This document shows, piece after piece, positions 1 through 12,770 of a stretch of 64,000 nucleotides of DNA (position 1 is the stretch's first letter; every line of letters starts with the position of its first letter). The notes beneath the pieces are model-generated. The model did not search any database. It was not told the origin of the DNA and saw only the letters and a list, made by a program, of their open reading frames with translations. The translations under genes were made by a program, and so were the position numbers. The stretch is from Epiperipatus broadwayi (Eukaryota > Onychophora > Udeonychophora > Euonychophora > Peripatidae): contig JAQFVV010000071.1 in NCBI GenBank assembly GCA_028023455.1, positions 5,784,650-5,848,649 on the forward strand, read 5' to 3'.

Positions 1-1217
1 ACATTTCAATCTTCGCACATCGCACATCGAGGAGCATGTTCTCAGAGCCTTGGAGGAAGTCTTTCTGTGGGTCATGTGTGTGGTACTAATGATGCATAAT
101 TATTAGAATGTGTTATATAAAATAAAATGCATTATGACATTGCACCAATTAAATATAATTAACTTGTGTATTTTAGACAATGGAAAAGTATTATAAATTA
201 TACTTGCTTCAGTATATGCATAAAATGACAATTAGACAATTTTATAAATAATAAAAATAATTTATTAATAAAAAAATAAATCAATAGATAGATTCCCTCT
301 TGAATATTTAAGTTGGATATCAGGAGAAAAATTCAAATCTTTTATAACTCTAACTGTTCGTTATAACTTCTCACATATGTATATGAAAAAGAAATTATTA
401 TTTATTTCAACATACCTTTCATTGAAATAGTCGCATTCATGAACAAAATATATTGTCACACTTGACAATCTCAAATGTCCGTTTTTCATTCTATATTCTT
501 TTATTCTTCATTATATCTTTTATTTATTTGTCTTGAATATTTAAAATATATATAAGACATTAAATTTTTTTTTTAGGCTATCTTACTATTGTGTCTTGAA
601 AGTTTTTCTTTTTCCTTTGAGTATCTTTCCTTTTTTATTATTATCACATAGCCATTAAGTATAGTTACATGTAGTGTTAGTATTTTATTTTGCTTGAAAC
701 AAAAGGAAAACTTTCAATTTATCTGCAAGATTCTGTTTTTCTTCCTTCCTAGCAGTTTCTAATAGTTGATTGGGGAAAAACACTGGACAATGTACTGAGG
801 CTAAGAGTTTCATGGTCTTAATTTAGTCTAGTGCTCTATATTAAAAAATATGCAAATATAATGAGTATTTTCATAACTTTTAATGAATCAAAGTAATTAA
901 AATAAAAATTGACATACCTTTCATAATTTTTAACATAATAAGTCATTCTTTTTTTACTTCTAATTTTTCAAACAAGAGAGACATCTCTTTTGCATATTAT
1001 TGACCTCATTTACATATGAAACCTAGTTGCTTTATTTATATATTTTTGGGATTATCTCCTCAACAAATTTATAAAGTAATCTGTTTTCTAACAAAGGGGA
1101 AATTAATTAAATAAATATATCAGCATGTATTTATTAAATAAATTTTCATACATTTATTTTCTGCATATTGATATTTCATTCCTCATTTATTTATTTCCAT
1201 CTTGTATATACATATAT
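1..1217. other. AT-rich DNA without recognised feature
   Basis: Very AT-rich sequence with homopolymer runs and many stops in all frames. I see no coding similarity, tRNA-like fold or clear repeat boundary. Confidence 0.5.
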
Positions 1218-1375
1218 ATTATATAAAGAACTCACAAATAAGCTCTTAACAAGCTTTGCAGAATATCCCTAACCCCAGACCTTATTTGTGAGCTCTTTAT
1301 ATAACATTTATAATACAAGCTTGTTTAAATTAGGTCATGTGACATCTGACTTGATTTTTTTTTTTAACACATGTA
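1218..1375. mobile_element. Fold-back repeat (family F3 type)
   Basis: A stem of about 24 bp is formed by 1218-1241 and 1281-1303 (core ACTCACAAATAAG / CTTATTTGTGAG). The part after the stem carries AGGTCATGTGACATCTGACTT at 1333-1353, closely similar to the ends of the repeats near 22090, 27130 and 53800. This looks like a short, decayed member of the same fold-back group. No coding capacity. Confidence 0.5.
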
Positions 1376-1789
1376 TATACATACATAAGGAAGCATGCTC
1401 ATTATTTCCCAAAATATAATCACAATGTAATTTTGGCATTGCTATGACAAGATATATATATATAATAAATTAAGTTTGATGTCTGTATTCTTTCCAAAAT
1501 ATATGTAATATTCAAATTTATATATATTAAATACAGTAAAATTCACACAAATTTAAATAATAAAATTTATATAATAAAATTAAAAATAATATCAAAATAA
1601 AATGGATTGCAATACTATTTGTATCAGATGAATAAGTTAGGTTTATGGTGAATTTATAATGGTTTGTGTCAAATTGCTTTTTTCTCAAAAAATAATACAA
1701 ATAGATTAATTAATAACTCTAAAGCCAAAATTCAAGTTTTAATCAAAATTGTAATATGTAACATTCAACTATGCATTAGTTTGAATATC

Positions 1790-2930
1790 TGTAAAATCTA
1801 TATTTGTGTTAATATAAATGCACACGTAAACTATAAGATATATAAATAATCTTTCTATATTAAATAGATAATCATTGTCTTAACAAATGAAAAATTTTAT
1901 ACTCAAGCGCTTTCAAAGGTCTAAGCCTTCATTTTCAAGAAGTAGCTGGAATAATATATGCAAATTAGGGTGGACTAGATTTTTGTTGACCTAGATTTGC
2001 CACTTCCTGGAGATGGCATAAAATTTTTCTTTCATATTCATGGCATGGACATCAGAGATGATATAATATGCCCCTTTAACTCTCCTTCGCAACTCATGCT
2101 GCTCTCTGTACCCCACGCAAGGTCTGTCTGGCTGATAAAAGGAAGAGCATTGAGATGTTCAGAAATGAATTAATAAATGCAAAATGTAACAAGAGAGCAA
2201 TCGATAATATTATTAGAAATTTTTAAAACCATCCCATTCAAGAAAATAAACAGAATAAACCCTGTATCTTACTGCCATATATCAAAAATGTACATAAAGA
2301 TTTATACACAATCTTTAGTAACGATTTTAGCTTGTACTACCACTATCCATCCAATTTCAACAGATGCGTAAACAATACTAAAGACCACATCCCCCCAATA
2401 TATGCCCAGCTGGCTATTTACAAGATTGCATGTAGTAACAATAATTGCCTGGTGGCATATTATGGTGAGACTAGGACATCCATCCACACAAGACTCGCAC
2501 AACATGTATACACATACAATAAGGTTCTGGCTGATCCATCCCACCCTTCTATTTTTTCACAGCTTCTACAGGACACCAATGCAGGCCAGACAAACCTCAC
2601 GTGGTGTGCAGAGAACAGCACGAGTTGCAAAGGAGAGTTAAAGAGGCATATTATATCATCTCTGATGTCCATGCCATGAATAAAAAACACCATTTTATGC
2701 CATCTCCAGGAAATGCCAAATCTAGGTCAATGAAAATCTAGTCCACCCTAATTTGCATATTTTATTCTGGCTACTTCTTGAAAATGAAGGCTTAGACCTT
2801 CAAAAGCACTTGAGTATAAAATTTATCATTTGTTAAGATGGTGATTGTCTATTTAATATAGTAATAGTATTTATATATCTTATAGTTTACATGTGTATTT
2901 ATATTAACACAAATATAGATCAAAATTGTA
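1790..2930. repeat. Large inverted repeat enclosing a Penelope-like remnant
   Basis: The left arm (about 1790-2138) is the reverse complement of the right arm (about 2584-2925), with scattered mismatches, around a loop of about 445 bp. The arms share for example GGCATGGACATCAGAGATGA (2042-2061) and its complement near 2660. The right arm carries the end of a PLE reading frame, so the left arm is an inverted copy of the PLE 3' region. PLEs are known to integrate with inverted or rearranged terminal copies, which would explain the structure. The 1376-1789 stretch before it is featureless AT-rich DNA. Confidence 0.8.
2227..2679 (+). pseudogene. Penelope-like element, linker plus GIY-YIG endonuclease fragment
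   Basis: The frame is open from the stop at 2224-2226 to the stop at 2677-2679. It reads KPCILLPYIKN early, like the region between RT and endonuclease in PLEs, then IYKIACSNNNCLVAYYGETR at about 2412-2471, a GIY-YIG-type core with the usual spacing to RLAQH. The frame ends 2679 and has no reverse transcriptase upstream, so it is a 5'-truncated piece. In intact PLEs this domain nicks target DNA for integration. The expected CCHH zinc-binding pattern around the core is only partly visible. It lies in the loop and right arm of the inverted repeat 1790-2930. Confidence 0.7.
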
Positions 2931-3215
2931 TTAAATATAAATTAATATGTAAATGTGGCTTACAATATATTGGTGAATCTAAATGTACATTAGAAAAGAG
3001 AATAAAATAACATTATGCTTTTATATAAAATAATTCAAAAAGAGAGACAATCAGGAAAAGATGAAAATAAACCATCATCTGTTATATTTGATCATAATAA
3101 AATTTGTAAATACAGATTTAAATTTGATCACAAAAATATAAAAATTATACAAATTGAATGTTGACACAAAAATGTAAAATAAAAGAGGCTATATTAATTT
3201 CAAGAAATCATCAAA
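2921..3215 (+). pseudogene. Second Penelope-like GIY-YIG fragment
   Basis: The frame from 2921 reads ICKCGLQYIGES followed by TLEKRIK and a stop at 3008-3010. CxCG-x2-YIGE is the signature of the PLE GIY-YIG endonuclease. Further downstream, with frame breaks and stops, fragments such as NIKIIQIEC and KRLY resemble the C-terminal part of the domain. It differs from the 2227-2679 piece, so it is a second, independent PLE remnant abutting the inverted repeat. Non-functional. Confidence 0.7.
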
Positions 3216-3407
3216 TGTTAACTAATCAGCAATCATCAAACATTAAAATAACAGAATTGTGTGAGAACTGAACTGAATTGAATTATGGATGTTATGAAAG
3301 GATGTCTTGTTTTAATTATTCAATATTAAATAATTGACAAAGACTACAAGATATATAGTCGAAAGTGTGGATTTTATTGTATTTAATACATATAGTGTTG
3401 AATATTA

Positions 3408-4102
<695 letters not shown>

Positions 4103-4319
4103 TCCATTGTGATAGTTGTAAATTATATAATTAAAAGCAAGATTATATATATATTTTCTGATTAAAAGCAATTGTTTGTGTCCAATCAATAAGTTACTAT
4201 CATCGCTATCATTGCTTGATATTTTTAGCATAGTTTAAATTAGCATCTCATCTTTAAAGTTTCAATTGGATGTGATAGTAGAAGCATTTTACAGAAAATA
4301 GGGAAACCTCTGATTACCA

Positions 4320-4545
4320 TTAAAATGAATATACTGTCTATTTATCTTTTTATCTGTTTATCTACTTATCTATTTATCTAACTCTGTACCTATTTTTTAT
4401 TCTATCTATCTACCAGTCTATTTATCTATTTGCCTATCTATCTATATTTTTTACCTATTTATCCATATTTTATTTATGTCTGTTCATCTATCTATTTATC
4501 TGTATCTATCCATCTATTTATATATCTATCCATTTATGTACCATA
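4320..4545. repeat. Degenerate TATC/TATT-rich simple repeat
   Basis: Imperfect TCTATTTA / TCTATCTA units, the complementary strand polarity of the GATA block 220 bp upstream. It looks like an old, mutated tetranucleotide array. Confidence 0.7.
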
Positions 4546-6984
4546 TAACAAATGTTGAAGTACCTCATGAAGTAGTGTTGTTGTGTTCAGCTGCCCTTCT
4601 TATCTTCATCTTACATTTGGGCCAGCCAAAGCTTTAAATTTTTTCAGTCTCTAATCAAAACTAGATTTTCTTTAAAGTTGCCAGTTTATAGACAATTTGT
4701 TTTTTCTACACAAGGCTGGTGGAGATACCTTTGCTATGATTGACGTCATTTAAAGATTGTTTTATGTTACTTTTACTTAAGTATATTAGGTTTTTAAAAT
4801 AAATTGTAATATGAAAATTGCAAAATTAATAATAATTAACAAACTGCCATCAATTGTGATCAAAATTTATTGCTAAATAGCTCATTATTTACACCTGAAT
4901 CTGCCTAGAGCTTAATATAAATAAGAGTATACAAAATAACTGGAACAATTGTATAGCTTTTATGAATATTGTGTGATGTCATCATTTGTATTTTTAAAAA
5001 TAAAACATTCTTCAAAAAAATCTGAATATAAACATGAATACAGTTTTGTAAAAATAATTATAAATATTTAAATAAACTCCAAAATAATACTTTTTTACTT
5101 ATTGTCAATATGACCAAAATTCAAAGAATCTACCAATCAGAGGCTATCTAAATATTTGCCCACTCACCTATACTTTTTCTCTATCAACTATTGACATCTT
5201 TAGACATTTTTTAAAACTAATAAAGCAATATTTTCTTCATTTCCAAGTTCCGTCATCAAATGAATATAAAAGTGTAAAAATAGTACTAAATATAGCCACA
5301 AGGAAGTGATTTAAAACTGAAGCCCAACAAAACCATCACTGTACTTCTTGAAATACTGATTATCATTATTATAGAGTTAATAAGAACTGTATTTTGGGTA
5401 ACCTATATGTTGAGAACATTCATCAATTTAATAATATATTCAAATGTATTGATATACTTATTTCTATTTTAAATGGTGAGGGGTTTTTTGCATTGCTAAA
5501 TATTGTTAACCTAAGATTTAATATATTTGAGATCTAATGATAAGCTTTATAAAATTGAAGAAGGGTGATTAATTGGTTGTATTATTTATTTTTTAATAAG
5601 TTCTGTTTATATTAATTTTTTAGAGATAGTGGGCTTAAAAATGATTGCAGTTTTTTTGAAGTTATTTCTTACATATATAGTTAACTATTATTGATGATGA
5701 TAATTTAAAAGATATTTTGATTGGCTTGAGTGGCTTTGGATCCCATAAGAAGGAAGGAGTACTCTGGATTTTAAAAAGTAAAAAATTTAAATCTACTAAT
5801 TTTCAAAAGATAATGGTGATTGTATTTTATATTGTAAACATAAAAAAGAGGAATATTATAAAGCCTCATAGTTATAAGCCATCTTTTTTTAAGAATGTGG
5901 CAAAAATGAGTTTTGTTATAGAAATAAAGGGTTAATTAATATTGAAAATAGCACATTTATTCAGAAAAGCTATTTATAATATTTATATATAGTTATCTGT
6001 AAAGCGCATGTGCATTAGCCTGATCGCTAATTTACAATTACAATTTATCAACATAGCGCTGTATAAATATTTCATTATAAATATTTATATTAGTATATGT
6101 TATTTTTACAAGGATTATTATAGTTCTTCATATGTTTTTAAACCATTAATGGCCAGTTAAATTAAATTTCCAATTTTTTATTTGATCAAATTATTCTTTA
6201 TTATACTTTCAAAAATTTTGAATTATTTTTTAAAAATATATGTTTAGAAATGAAAACTATTTTTAAAAAATATTATTTAAAATATATTTTAAAAACTGAA
6301 ATACATAATAAGATTCAATAAGAACTATTTTTTTTCTTTCATCACTGGTAAAAATAGTAAATTTAAAAAATTTGATATATTTTAATTCAATTTGTAAAAT
6401 CCAAATATGTTTTAACCTACTTAAAGCTAATAAAATTCTATTAAAAATTTTAAATTCTACTTATATTTTTTAAAAAGTGACAAAATAAAATCTGCTGCAA
6501 TTAATATGAAAATGTTTTTTTCAACCAATTATTAATTGCATCTATATATTATTGATTTCTCTTAACTTTTTTTCTAAAACTAAATATTTTTGAATAAAAT
6601 CTTAATCTAATCACATTATTCTTTTAAAGTAATAAATATTATGCAAATATTTTGTAAAAAAAATTGTTGCAAATATGTAAAGAGACTATGAAAAATATAC
6701 ATTTTTATTGCTGAAGTTGAAACAAAAGAATAAATACAATCAAAAACTTTTGTATAAGATTTCTTATGTGGAAAGAACAAGAAACTATCAATCTTGATAT
6801 CATAGGTAAGATATCAGTTTGTAATAAGTTTATTTGTGTATTATTGACTTCATGAGACTTTTTTAATTAAAATTAATAAATCAATATTATTTTAGTTCCA
6901 GTTTGTGACAACAAATAAACACAAAACCAGCAAATGAATGCTAAAGATAGCTCCAAAAGAGTGAATTAAATTGCCCAGTATTTT
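4546..6984. other. AT-rich DNA without recognised feature
   Basis: No coding similarity or repeat recognised. The 72-codon frame at 5717-5935 (+) has AT-driven composition and no domain, so I do not call it. Confidence 0.5.
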
Positions 6985-7370
6985 AATTTAAAGAAATGAA
7001 ACATGCAATTAAATTTATGAAGGGAAAAGCTCCAGGTAATGATGAAATATAATCAATATCTTAAAAAAATCACATGAAGAAATAGGCCATTTTTGCAAAG
7101 TTATATATCAAATATCTAAATGATAATTATATACCAGGAGAATAAAAGAATGCAGTACTAATATTAATATTTTAAAAATGTGATAAAGATATTAGAAATT
7201 ACAGATCTATCAGACTTGTATCAGTTCTATACAAAATTTTTACCATAATTACATCTTATCTACAATGAATTTTGAATTTAAACTACCAAATGAACAAATT
7301 GAATTTGAACATAGTACAGTGGATCTAATCCGAGTATTGAGAGAAATTCTAGAAAGAACCAATGTATGTG
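6985..7370 (+). pseudogene. LINE reverse transcriptase fragment (RTE-like)
   Basis: With several frame breaks the + strand reads FMKGKAPGNDEI (about 7016-7051), then DIRNYRSIRLVSVLYKIF (about 7189-7242), then EQIEFEHSTVDLIRVLREI (about 7290-7350). These are the fingers and early palm landmarks of a non-LTR RT (KGKAPGxDxI, NYRxIxLxSVxYKI, ExxxFxxxxSTxDLIxxLREI) in order and at about normal spacing. Truncated on both sides and full of stops. The clade is a guess from the wording of the motifs. Confidence 0.7.
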
Positions 7371-7429
7371 AGTTACTATTATGATTTTTTGTTTCATGTT
7401 GAAAAACTAGAGTTTTCCGGCAGAATGGG

Positions 7430-7810
7430 ATTTTATTATTCTGTTATATTAAAATAGAAACTACGACACGAGTTATCACACGTCTAATGGATCTGGTTAT
7501 TCCACATTGAAGGTCGGAACCACTCAGAATGCATAGTCTTTTTTCTGGCAGAGCTACAATAGTAAACGACTAAACGAGTTAATATTTAAAACTATATAAT
7601 GGCGGTTTCAACAGACATGTCAGGGTAAGAGAAGCTGCATCGGATTCAGGCCCCTGATCCCAACCTGCTGCAGCTGCCTCAATAAAACCAGGATGCCTCG
7701 AACAACACATAATTTCAACATGGAATCAAATGTACCTCATCAGCCAATGGACATAAAAATCTAGGATCATTACCTTGGATGGCCTAATTACCTGTGGAAC
7801 GGAACTATAT
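7430..7810. other. Less AT-rich segment, unidentified (possible old repeat)
   Basis: Base composition rises here (for example CCCCTGATCCCAACCTGCTG at 7650-7669) compared with its surroundings, and it interrupts the LINE fragment just before it. I find no frame, tRNA box or matching copy elsewhere in the window. Confidence 0.3.
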
Positions 7811-8744
7811 AATAAATAAATAAAAATTGCTTCTGCTACTTCCTGGGAAAGGAGGTAAAGAACTTTTATCATTGATCTTTTAAAATCTTCTTTTAAAATT
7901 TTTGTATTTTTAATAATCAGTGAAGGTGACTTGTGAAATAACTTTATAATATTTCTTTAAAGCTTCGTTCCATTACGGATGTAAGAAAGCAACGAGTGTT
8001 AAAAGTCACGATACAAAACTTTCATAGTATCGATCTTCGCTACTTAAGATATGTATGTGAGATCTATTAAGAGAATGACGTATGATTGCGATTTGAAATG
8101 ACAGAGTGCTAAATATTGTTTTTTATAATATTAAATAAATATATATCAAGAAAGTAGAGTATTGACTCAGTTTAATTATTTATAAATCCATTTATTTAGT
8201 TTATGATTGTTTTAGATATTTTTAGGTTTAAAAATAAAAATAAAAAGGGAACTCTTTACCCCATTCTTAGCTACTCATGGCTGTGACGTCGCCCAACCAT
8301 GAGACTGAGCTAGCTGATGGTCAAAACCTCTCTCAAATTACATAAACAATATTCTTGTTGGTAATATATCCACTTCATGTAATACTTATATTCATATAGA
8401 TTTGGCGCTTGGTGTCCTTCGGATGACCATAAATACACGCTGGGGATGTATTACAGTTGCGAGAATAAGCCATAGGTTTAAATAATATTTTTGGGTCAAA
8501 TCAATTAATTAAATATTAATACACCTTATATATATTCGATAGTACATACGTGTCTAGTGAGGAATAAATAGGGTTTTGTTATAATATATATTAATTTTGT
8601 TTGTTTTATGTTTACATCTGATAAGCTCTGTTTGTTTTTATGATTCCATGATCATAAGAAATTATTTATTAAATTTAAAATTTTGCTAGTAATTTTACTT
8701 CAATTTTATTAGTTTGGCATTAGTCAGTGTTATATTTTTTTTTA
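7811..8744. other. Non-coding DNA without recognised feature
   Basis: AT-rich with a slightly richer patch around 8260-8470. Nothing identifiable on either strand. Confidence 0.4.
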
Positions 8745-8960
8745 TATTTCATCATCATCTCACAATTAATATCAATCCTATGAAAATGACAACTTCTTCG
8801 AGTTTAATCAATTTTTATTCCATGTCATTTCATCACATTTCTATGCTTCTTTTTTTTAGATCTTTTACAATCTCCTGAGATCCAATTTAAGGTTTGAATT
8901 GTCAGTTGGTTTCATCTTTTTGAGTGATGTGTTCAGACTAGCTCTCATTTACCCTCTAAA
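8745..8960 (-). mobile_element. Degraded RTE-type LINE 3' end
   Basis: Starts with CATCATCATCTCACAATTAA and keeps recognisable alignment with the better RTE copy at 9141-9578, for example TCTTTTACAATCTC at 8859 against the same words at 9293. More diverged than the neighbour and without an open frame. Confidence 0.7.
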
Positions 8961-9140
8961 TTCTTTTAGCAATTACCCATGTTATTTATTTGTTCTATCA
9001 TCTATGTATTTTATATTTTATCTGTCATGTTACTTTTAACATATATCTCTTAACACTTAGGGAAGTTACTTTGTTGCTTTTTTATTAGGAGTTCAAGTCT
9101 CAGATATATAATAAATATTCATTTATTAAAAAACCTTATT

Positions 9141-9578
9141 TCATCATCATCATCAACCATTATCAATCCACTGCAGGATGAAAGTCTCTCCAAGTTTAAT
9201 CCATCTTTTCCGATCTTTAGCTTCTCTTCTCCACATCACCCCTGCACACTTTCTTATTTCATCCATCCATCTCACATGTGGTCTCTTTCTGGGTCTTTTA
9301 CAATCTCTTGGAATCCAGTTTAAAATTTCAATTGTCCATCTATTATCATCTCTTCTAGAAATATGTCCATCCCAACTCCACTTCAATCTTTTAATTTTTT
9401 CAATGAGGTCAGTAACACCTGTTTGTTCTCTTACCCATACATTGCATTTTCGATCTCTTCTTGTTACTCCCAACATGCATCTCTCCATACTTCTTTGAGT
9501 GGTCTGAAGTCTCTGTATTGCTCTTCTATTAAGTGTCCATACAGTTATTTTTATTTTATTAAAAATCTTTGTAAGCAC
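9141..9578 (-). pseudogene. RTE-type LINE ORF2, C-terminal tail and 3' end
   Basis: The minus-strand frame ends in the wording typical of the RTE/BovB ORF2 tail: RSMERCMLGVTRRDR, TGVTDLIEKIKRLKW, WDGHISRRDDNRWT, RPHVRWMDEIRKCAG and LGETFILQW. Similarity begins at about VWTLNRRAIQ (9545); the M at 9578 is in flanking DNA, so the start is not a real start. After the stop (9153) the 3' end is a TGATGATGATGATGA run (plus strand 9141-9155), the simple tail RTE elements use. The RT and endonuclease are missing (5' truncation). The frame is still open over about 130 codons, so this insertion is younger than its 8745 neighbour. Confidence 0.9.
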
Positions 9579-9599
9579 GAAGGCATACTTAGCATAAAA

Positions 9600-11130
9600 T
9601 TATTTCTCCTAAAAGATTGCAAACAAGTCTGAAATGTCACCAATTATTACATATTAGTAACGTTTTATGTTTAACTCATGTTTGTCAAAATTATATCACT
9701 TCAATATTAAATAATATTTAAAAAATCCATAAATATAGGCAAAAATACTTTATGATCCCTCCAACAAGTTCTTATAAAAGATCAATGATGAAGAGCACAA
9801 TACTCCCTAAACTTATCAATTGTGGAGATGGGTGGGTTTGCTAAAAATAATTAGATATCTATTTACTGGCCAATGTTAGATGATTAGTGAATAGGCTATG
9901 AATCATCTATCTAAGAAAAATCCCAAATCTGTTCAAAAGATTTTCAAGTTTACTTTATCACATTTGAACCAAGGTAACAGACATTATAAAAGTAAAACAG
10001 TCTTTCCATAATCGTAAAAGTCTTTCATAATCTACTAATGAGAAAATAACTTTTTAATATGTTACACAGAAAGATTTTGAAGGAGACCGAATATAATTTT
10101 CACCATATTACTCAAATGATAAATAATGAGAATTTGTATTTTTCCTGTCTTGCCTTTATTCGCTAAGAAAAGCTAACTATCCGTCAAGAATTAATTGATT
10201 GATTGCTTGATTTGTCTACTGGCTGGCTCTCTGAAAGAAAAAGTCTAAAACTTCCTGGAATTTAAAAAAAAATACTCAGATTCAAACTCTAAATTAGATG
10301 CATGACAGATGGATGTAATAAATATTATTCCATAAGGCTTTTGAGATTTGAATTTTACATTATTAGCTTCTTCTTTTTTTAAGGGGAGAAAAAGGCATTT
10401 CTGATTATGAAAAAAAACATATAAACGCCTAAATTTCTTTCAGCGTATATATTTTGTTTACAAATTAGCTTTAAAAATCTTTACAGACTCAGGTGGTAAA
10501 GTTGGCTTTTATTTAATTTGCGCGGAGAATCAAAGATCTTTTTCACCAAAACTTTACAAAGAAATAGTTATTGTAACACTATTTTTTTCTATACAATTGC
10601 TGAATACTTTCTGCCTTAAGTTATTGGAAAAGCTTCAAAAGATAACAAATATTCCGAACATTTGACTGTGAGCAAACATCTATAAATTTGATTGTATTTG
10701 AATGTAATTACGATTTTATTGTTAGTACCGCAGGAAATAAAATTGAGATAATTGGTTAGTTATGTTTTTTTATTATTATTTGTTATATATGTAGTATTAA
10801 TAATTTAATTTTAAAAAAAATATTTACAAAGAATTATTTGATTTCTATTATTTAAAACTAATTTTAGAAATAAAAATAATATCAACCTATTATATAACAA
10901 GAGATGAAATTCTCACGGAATTTACATCAATAGCAATTTTTGCCAACCTGATTGCCCTAACAAAGTTCTGTTTCATTGGTATACAATACTTTTAAAAGAA
11001 AACATCATTGCTTGATTTTTCCATTAACATGTATTAAATTATCTATATATTTTTTAATAACTAGAAATAAATTGTTTATTTCCGATTATTAAAATCACAG
11101 TAGATTCACAGTTTAATTATATACTATAAA
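9600..11130. other. AT-rich DNA without recognised feature
   Basis: No coding similarity, repeat boundary or RNA gene recognised. Confidence 0.45.
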
Positions 11131-11310
11131 CCATCATAAGGTGGATTTTAGAGATAAATGTAATTGAGGTACAAAATATTTGAGAATTCTTTAATTAAGA
11201 TTGGATTGATTTAAAAAATATATATTATATTCCATCTTAAGTTAGAATTTTATAGATAAATGTAATTGAGGTACAACATATTTTAGAGTTCTTTAATAGT
11301 TATATAGCAT
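11131..11310. repeat. Local direct duplication, period about 101 bp
   Basis: CCATCATAAG... at 11131 and CCATCTTAAG... at 11232 start two copies sharing GATAAATGTAATTGAGGTAC. About 65 bp are well matched. Confidence 0.75.
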
Positions 11311-12001
11311 CTAATCTATGATTAAGTTCCAACCTTAGGAGTGTTTAGATTTTTCACAGGATTGGATATTCTATAATCCTTTCTCCTAAAGTATTTGTTC
11401 CAAAAAATAAATTAGTAAAATATTCAATAAAAAAAGCAATCGTTAGGTATTTAATATATTGTAAAACCAATCTAATAATTCAATCTATAATAAGGTATGA
11501 GAAGATATAGAGGTCATTGACTATTAAAACAAGACTACGTCTTATTTTGCTTTTTATCTCTAATTTTTAATTCTCTAGGTTCAGTATAACTAAAATATTT
11601 TAGTGTTGATCATTTTTAAGATTATATTAAAATGAGAATTTAAATTATTGTAGTAAAGTAATAGCTTTCTGTGAGAGATAAATCATAGTAAATAATTTCT
11701 TTGAAAATGCTGTTTTGGGATATCTTGTAATACGACTCATTTTAATAAATTTGGATTAATGTCAAAGAAGAATTAACTTATTATTTTTAGTTAAATGAGA
11801 ATCATTAACAAGAATTATTATTTTTATGTATTATAACTTTATCTTTCTTATTGCATTTCCAAATCCATGTAATATTAATATCATTGATATTCTTTATTAC
11901 ATTTTACAGTGCTTTTTTTCAACCCAGGATTGACAGTTTCAATTCAGAACTTCTACTTATATTGCCAAATTTTAAGATTTGATTAATTTCACTTCTTTTA
12001 T

Positions 12002-12770
12002 AATTTAGTGTTGGATGAAAAAATCAATACCAAATTTCTTCTGATTGGTGGTCATTCTTAATTTTCTGTTACCCATATCTCTAGAAACCAGTACTGAGAT
12101 GATGGGAGGTGAAATCCTGTCATAAGTCCAGTATTGTAATGTTAACAATATATGGTGATTCACCTGGTTGAATCCAAAAACTGCACTTATATTCTTTGCT
12201 TTTAAAAATCTTTGTTTTAACAATACTCTATATGTGTTTACATGTTCTCTCATTTCATCAAATAGAAGCTGTATAATACTAACAAATTATGGTAGCCAAC
12301 CAACTAAATACAATACCATAAACTTATTTGATCAATTCCACCTCTCATAATTTTATATTGGATGAAAAAAATCAATACCAAATTACATAATAGGTTATCT
12401 TTCTTTAATTTTCTATTATCAGTACCTTTAGAAACAGGTGTTTGAGATAATGGGAGGTGAAATAATGTTAGGAATGTCATTGTTGTAATATATTAACAAA
12501 CAGTTCAAAACAAAGCAAAACTCTCCTTATAGTAGTGCCATCTTGTGCTAACAAGAGCAATCAATGGATGCCAGAAGGCTTATGCATAAAATCCATTGAT
12601 TGCTCTTGTTAGCACAAGATGGCACTACTATATGGAGAGTTTTGCTTTGTTTTGAATTGTTTAATAACAATTATGTGCTAGTATGAGATAGTGATCATGT
12701 GAATATATTAACAACACACAATGACTCACGTGGATGAATCCAGAAACTGCATTTCCTTTGCCATTAAAAA
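12002..12770. repeat. Tandem duplication, period about 347 bp, second copy split by an insertion
   Basis: TTGGATGAAAAAA at 12011 and at 12358 begin two copies of about 200 bp. Shared words include GATGGGAGGTGAAAT / GATAATGGGAGGTGAAAT and GAATCCAAAAACTGCA / GAATCCAGAAACTGCA. The second copy is interrupted by the fold-back element 12500-12701 and resumes after it, so the duplication predates that insertion. Confidence 0.85.
12500..12701. mobile_element. Fold-back element (family F1) with 13-bp target-site duplication
   Basis: A near-perfect palindrome has arms about 12500-12565 and 12590-12666 (CAAAGCAAAACTCTCC ... GGAGAGTTTTGCTTTG) and a loop around GCCAGAAGGCTTATGC. The 13-bp repeat AATATATTAACAA flanks it at 12487-12499 and 12702-12714. 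The right arm extends about 35 bp further, ending GTGATCATGTG, while the left arm lacks this part. Arms share the words TAGTGCCATC and AATCAATGGATGCC with the repeats near 52300, 53100, 54500 and 60350. Confidence 0.85.
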
